Assembly (NCBI RefSeq): GCF_024699075.1
Contig: NZ_JAILQF010000205.1
Coordinates: forward strand, 1 to 7,548
Direction of reading: 5' to 3'
DNA from: Butyrivibrio sp.
Lineage (GTDB): Bacteria; Bacillota_A; Clostridia; Lachnospirales; Lachnospiraceae
DNA length: 7,548 nt
Shown here: positions 5,448 to 7,548 of the stretch, one piece after another
Position numbering within the stretch: the stretch's first letter is position 1
Layout of the letters: each line of letters starts with the position of its first letter
Position numbers and translations under genes: made by a program
Notes under the pieces: generated by a model
The model's database searches: none
The model's input: the letters and a program-made list of their open reading frames with translations, nothing else
What the model was told of the DNA's origin: nothing

Positions 5448-7192
5448 CTTATTGTCTCTCCCTCCTGTGTTTCAAATGCATCGAAGTGGCACAGTTGTGT
5501 ACATACATTACAGCCTACGCAGAGAGTAGGGTCTACATGAGCTTTGCCATTCTTCATAGAGATTGCAGGGCATCCGATCTTCATACAGGATTTGCAGCTC
5601 TTACATTTATCTGTATTAACCTTTATTGGAGGGTTGTGTTTAACATTCTTTAAAAGTGCGCATGGGCGGCGGCTGATGATAACAGAAGGAGCTTTCTTTG
5701 CTAGTTCTTCTTTGACCGCGCTTTCGCATTCAGCGATATTGTATGGATCAACTACTCTGACGCTTTCAATACCCATAGCCTTACAAAGAGCTTCGAGATT
5801 GATCTTTCCTGCAGGATCACCTTTGATGTTGTAGCCTGTTGTAGGGTTCTGCTGATGTCCTGTCATTCCTGTAATTGAATTATCAAGAATGATAACTGTT
5901 GAGTTGGTCTGGTTATAAGCTATATTTGCAAGACCTGTCATACCGGAGTGCATGAAGGTTGAATCTCCGATAACTGCTACAGTCTTATTCTCACTATTTT
6001 CCCCAAGTGCCTTATTAAATCCGTGGATGGAGCTTACGGAAGCGCCCATACACTCAGTTGTATCAACTGCGTTAAGAGGCTGGGCTGATCCGAGAGTGTA
6101 GCATCCGATATCGCCAAGGACTGTTATCTTGTTCTTGGAAAGGGCATAGTACATACCTCTGTGAGGACATCCTGCGCACATTACAGGTGGTCTTACAGGA
6201 AGATTTTCAATTGGAGTGCAGTGAGGCTTTTCGGGCTGTCCAAGCTTTGATGCGATAAGTCCCTGAGAGAACTCGTCGATCATTGGGAATGTATCCTTAC
6301 CTGTAACTGTAAGGCCAAGAACCTTGCAGTGGGTTTCAATAATAGGATCAAGCTCTTCGATTACGACAAGCTTATCAACTTTAGCTGCAAAATCCTTGAT
6401 GAGATTTACAGGAAGAGGATTTATAAGACCGAGCTTAAGAACGCTTACGCTGTCACCAAAGACTTCTTTGACATACTGATAAGAAGTGGAAGAGGTGATG
6501 ATACCCATCTTGGTATCTGCCATCTCAACGCGGTTGAGATCAGTTGTTTCAGCATATTCTATAAGCTTTTGGGTACGCTCTTCAACGAATGGATGACGTC
6601 TCTTTGCATTTGCAGGCGTCATGATATATTTGGATGGATTCTTTTCATAAGTCTTTACAGGCTGTTCTACTCTGTCATGGAGTTCTACAATACTCTGAGA
6701 ATGAGCTACTCTTGTGCACATCTTAAGAAGAACAGGTGTATCGAACTCTTCTGAGATCTCATAAGCTCTCTTTGCAAAGTCAATAGCTTCCTGTGAGTCT
6801 GATGGCTCAAGCATAGGGATCTTGGATGCGATAGCATAGTGACGTGAGTCCTGCTCATTTTGTGAAGAATGCATGCCGGGATCATCTGCTACATTGATAA
6901 CAAGGCCTGCATTAACTCCTGTATAAGCTATTGTAAAAAGAGGATCTGCCGCAACGTTAAGACCAACGTGCTTCATGGCACAATAGCTTCTCTTACCTGC
7001 AAGTGATGCACCAAAGGCTGTCTCCAGCGCTACCTTCTCATTTGGCGCCCATTCGCAGTAAATTTCATCATATTTTGCAGCTTCCTCCGTGGTCTCGGTA
7101 CTTGGTGTACCGGGATAGCTGCTGGCAACACATACACCTGCTTCGTACAGACCGCGTGCAAGCGCTTTATTGCCTAACATTATTTCTTTCAT
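5444..7192 (-). CDS. iorA: Indolepyruvate:ferredoxin oxidoreductase alpha subunit with 2x[4Fe-4S] domain
   Basis: The 582-residue catalytic subunit has the full set of parts in the usual order. The N-terminal pyrimidine-binding domain holds SSYPGTPSTE (24-33) and WAPNEKVALETAFGAS. A middle domain II region follows (about 225-320). Then CAGCPHRG (339-346) leads into the thiamine diphosphate domain, with VIGDSTFMHSG (407-417) and LDNSITGMTGHQQNPTTG (436-453). The C-terminal ferredoxin domain has cysteines 530, 533, 536 and 541 (C-x2-C-x2-C-x4-C-P) and 558, 561, 564 and 568 (C-x2-C-x2-C-x3-C). It should therefore pass electrons to ferredoxin without a separate Fe-S subunit. The ATG at 7192 has AGGAGGAG about 8 bases upstream and is chosen over a Met four codons later. 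It is the first gene of a two-gene operon with iorB. Confidence 0.96.
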   Translation of the reverse strand: MKEIMLGNKALARGLYEAGVCVASSYPGTPSTETTEEAAKYDEIYCEWAPNEKVALETAFGASLAGKRSYCAMKHVGLNVAADPLFTIAYTGVNAGLVINVADDPGMHSSQNEQDSRHYAIASKIPMLEPSDSQEAIDFAKRAYEISEEFDTPVLLKMCTRVAHSQSIVELHDRVEQPVKTYEKNPSKYIMTPANAKRRHPFVEERTQKLIEYAETTDLNRVEMADTKMGIITSSTSYQYVKEVFGDSVSVLKLGLINPLPVNLIKDFAAKVDKLVVIEELDPIIETHCKVLGLTVTGKDTFPMIDEFSQGLIASKLGQPEKPHCTPIENLPVRPPVMCAGCPHRGMYYALSKNKITVLGDIGCYTLGSAQPLNAVDTTECMGASVSSIHGFNKALGENSENKTVAVIGDSTFMHSGMTGLANIAYNQTNSTVIILDNSITGMTGHQQNPTTGYNIKGDPAGKINLEALCKAMGIESVRVVDPYNIAECESAVKEELAKKAPSVIISRRPCALLKNVKHNPPIKVNTDKCKSCKSCMKIGCPAISMKNGKAHVDPTLCVGCNVCTQLCHFDAFETQEGETIR

Positions 7193-7232
7193 GACTGTAT
7201 CTCCTCCTAATTTTTTGCCAATACTTCCTTCT

Positions 7233-7264
7233 ATTATATATTAAAGCGTTAAAGTATGGAAGTA
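7233..7264 (-). promoter_or_regulatory. Candidate iorA promoter with flanking dyad
   Basis: On the minus strand TATAAT (7233-7238) is followed by a leader of about 34 bases to the iorA ATG; a 17-base spacer would place a poor TTCCAT as -35. The -10 lies between TACTTCC (7222-7228) and its exact inverse GGAAGTA (7258-7264), so a repressor or activator site is conceivable. No known regulator motif is recognised. Confidence 0.4.
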
Positions 7265-7311
7265 ATTTCTATGACAGATTAAAAAATTCACAATTTAAAA
7301 CCATGTATGGT

Positions 7312-7390
7312 GGGGATATCTTATTTGCAGACTTCGCACATAAAAATATGCTCCTATCCTTGAGAATTTGAGTTATTAAGAAAATATCTC
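7312..7390 (-). repeat. Dispersed structured repeat, copy B
   Basis: This is the inverted counterpart of the copy at 2444-2522. Its core is 7328-7374, read on the minus strand. The hairpin at 7336-7351 has a 6-bp stem with one G-U pair and a four-base T loop. GGATA (7314-7318) and TATCC (7355-7359) can pair outside it. The 11-bp outer stem of the other copy is not preserved here. It lies upstream of the iorA promoter candidate in the same orientation as iorA. Confidence 0.75.
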
Positions 7391-7486
7391 AGTAAGGAAT
7401 GCCTTGATAATTGTGAACAAAGTTTAACAGGCTTAAAAATAGATATATGCTATTATAAAGGTTCATGGATTTAATTAATTGCACGA

Positions 7487-7492
7487 TATAAT
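7487..7492 (+). promoter_or_regulatory. Possible rightward -10 near window end
   Basis: A perfect TATAAT lies in AT-rich DNA upstream of several ATGs. The nearest -35-like hexamer, TTCATG (7462-7467), is weak and 19 bases away. It would drive a gene divergent from iorA lying mostly beyond the window. Evidence is slight. Confidence 0.25.
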
Positions 7493-7548
7493 AGATAGCT
7501 TGGAAAATGGGAATGAAAGTATGTGGCAAATATCGTGTGAACTACACA

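Larger units (their letters stand above)
7193..7548. other. Non-coding region upstream of iorA to window end (356 bp)
   Basis: I see no credible complete gene. Going rightwards from iorA, there is the ribosome site, the promoter candidate and dyad (7222-7264), and a near-palindrome ACCAT-GT-ATGGT (7300-7311). Next comes repeat copy B (7312-7390), then an inverse 9-mer AATTGTGAA (7409-7417) matching TTCACAATT (7287-7295). An AT-rich stretch follows, with a perfect TATAAT on the plus strand at 7487-7492. Short open frames from ATGs at 7507 and 7521 run to the window edge, but neither has a convincing ribosome site. Confidence 0.7.

Noticed and set aside
6329..6754. Plus-strand open frame inside iorA (141 codons)
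   Set aside because: It is antisense to the conserved middle part of iorA and has no family features or promoter.
7312..7390. Riboswitch or T-box leader for iorA
   Set aside because: There is no T-box consensus, no specifier stem and no terminator/antiterminator pair before the start. The element also occurs outside any leader at 2444-2522 and lies upstream of the promoter candidate.
7507..7548. Partial plus-strand gene at the window end
   Set aside because: Only 14 codons or fewer are visible, with no clear ribosome site and several competing ATGs, so it is not reported as a gene.

Overview
The window looks like a chromosomal segment of a low-to-moderate GC Firmicute, most likely an anaerobic Lachnospiraceae (Butyrivibrio-like). 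That placement rests on codon choice (heavy use of CTT, GAT, AAG and GGA), strong AGGAG ribosome sites, AT-rich promoters, and an oxygen-sensitive ferredoxin-linked 2-oxoacid oxidoreductase. It is inference, not a database result.

Layout. Left part, plus strand: the 3' end of pheT (2-520), then a 302-base gap holding six 16-bp tandem repeats and a perfect 14-bp palindrome, then a complete M18-family aminopeptidase gene (823-2310). A long bidirectional terminator (2364-2411) separates this from the rest, which lies on the minus strand. In transcription order that part is iorA (7192-5444), iorB (5447-4872, ATGA overlap), a terminator and a new promoter, a PaaI-like hotdog thioesterase (4717-4307, TTG start), paaK phenylacetate-CoA ligase (4285-2984) and a tandem-ACT-domain protein (2956-2537). 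The last 356 bases (7193-7548) are non-coding as far as I can see. They hold the iorA promoter region, a dispersed repeat copy and a possible outward promoter.

How the genes work together. IorAB interconverts aryl pyruvates and arylacetyl-CoA using ferredoxin. PaaK makes arylacetyl-CoA from arylacetate, CoA and ATP. The thioesterase can hydrolyse such esters, and the ACT protein is a likely aromatic amino acid or ligand sensor. Together they form a compact arylacetate/aryl pyruvate module. It could run reductively, to build Phe/Tyr/Trp precursors from environmental arylacetates as known for rumen anaerobes, or oxidatively, to make arylacetates from amino acids. Direction cannot be decided from sequence.

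The least explained observation is a roughly 70-base repeat present twice in inverted orientation (about 2444-2522 on plus, about 7312-7390 on minus). The copies bracket exactly this five-gene module. The core is highly conserved and contains a small hairpin whose closing base pair differs in a compensatory way between copies. The 16-bp tandem array downstream of pheT is a second unexplained structure.
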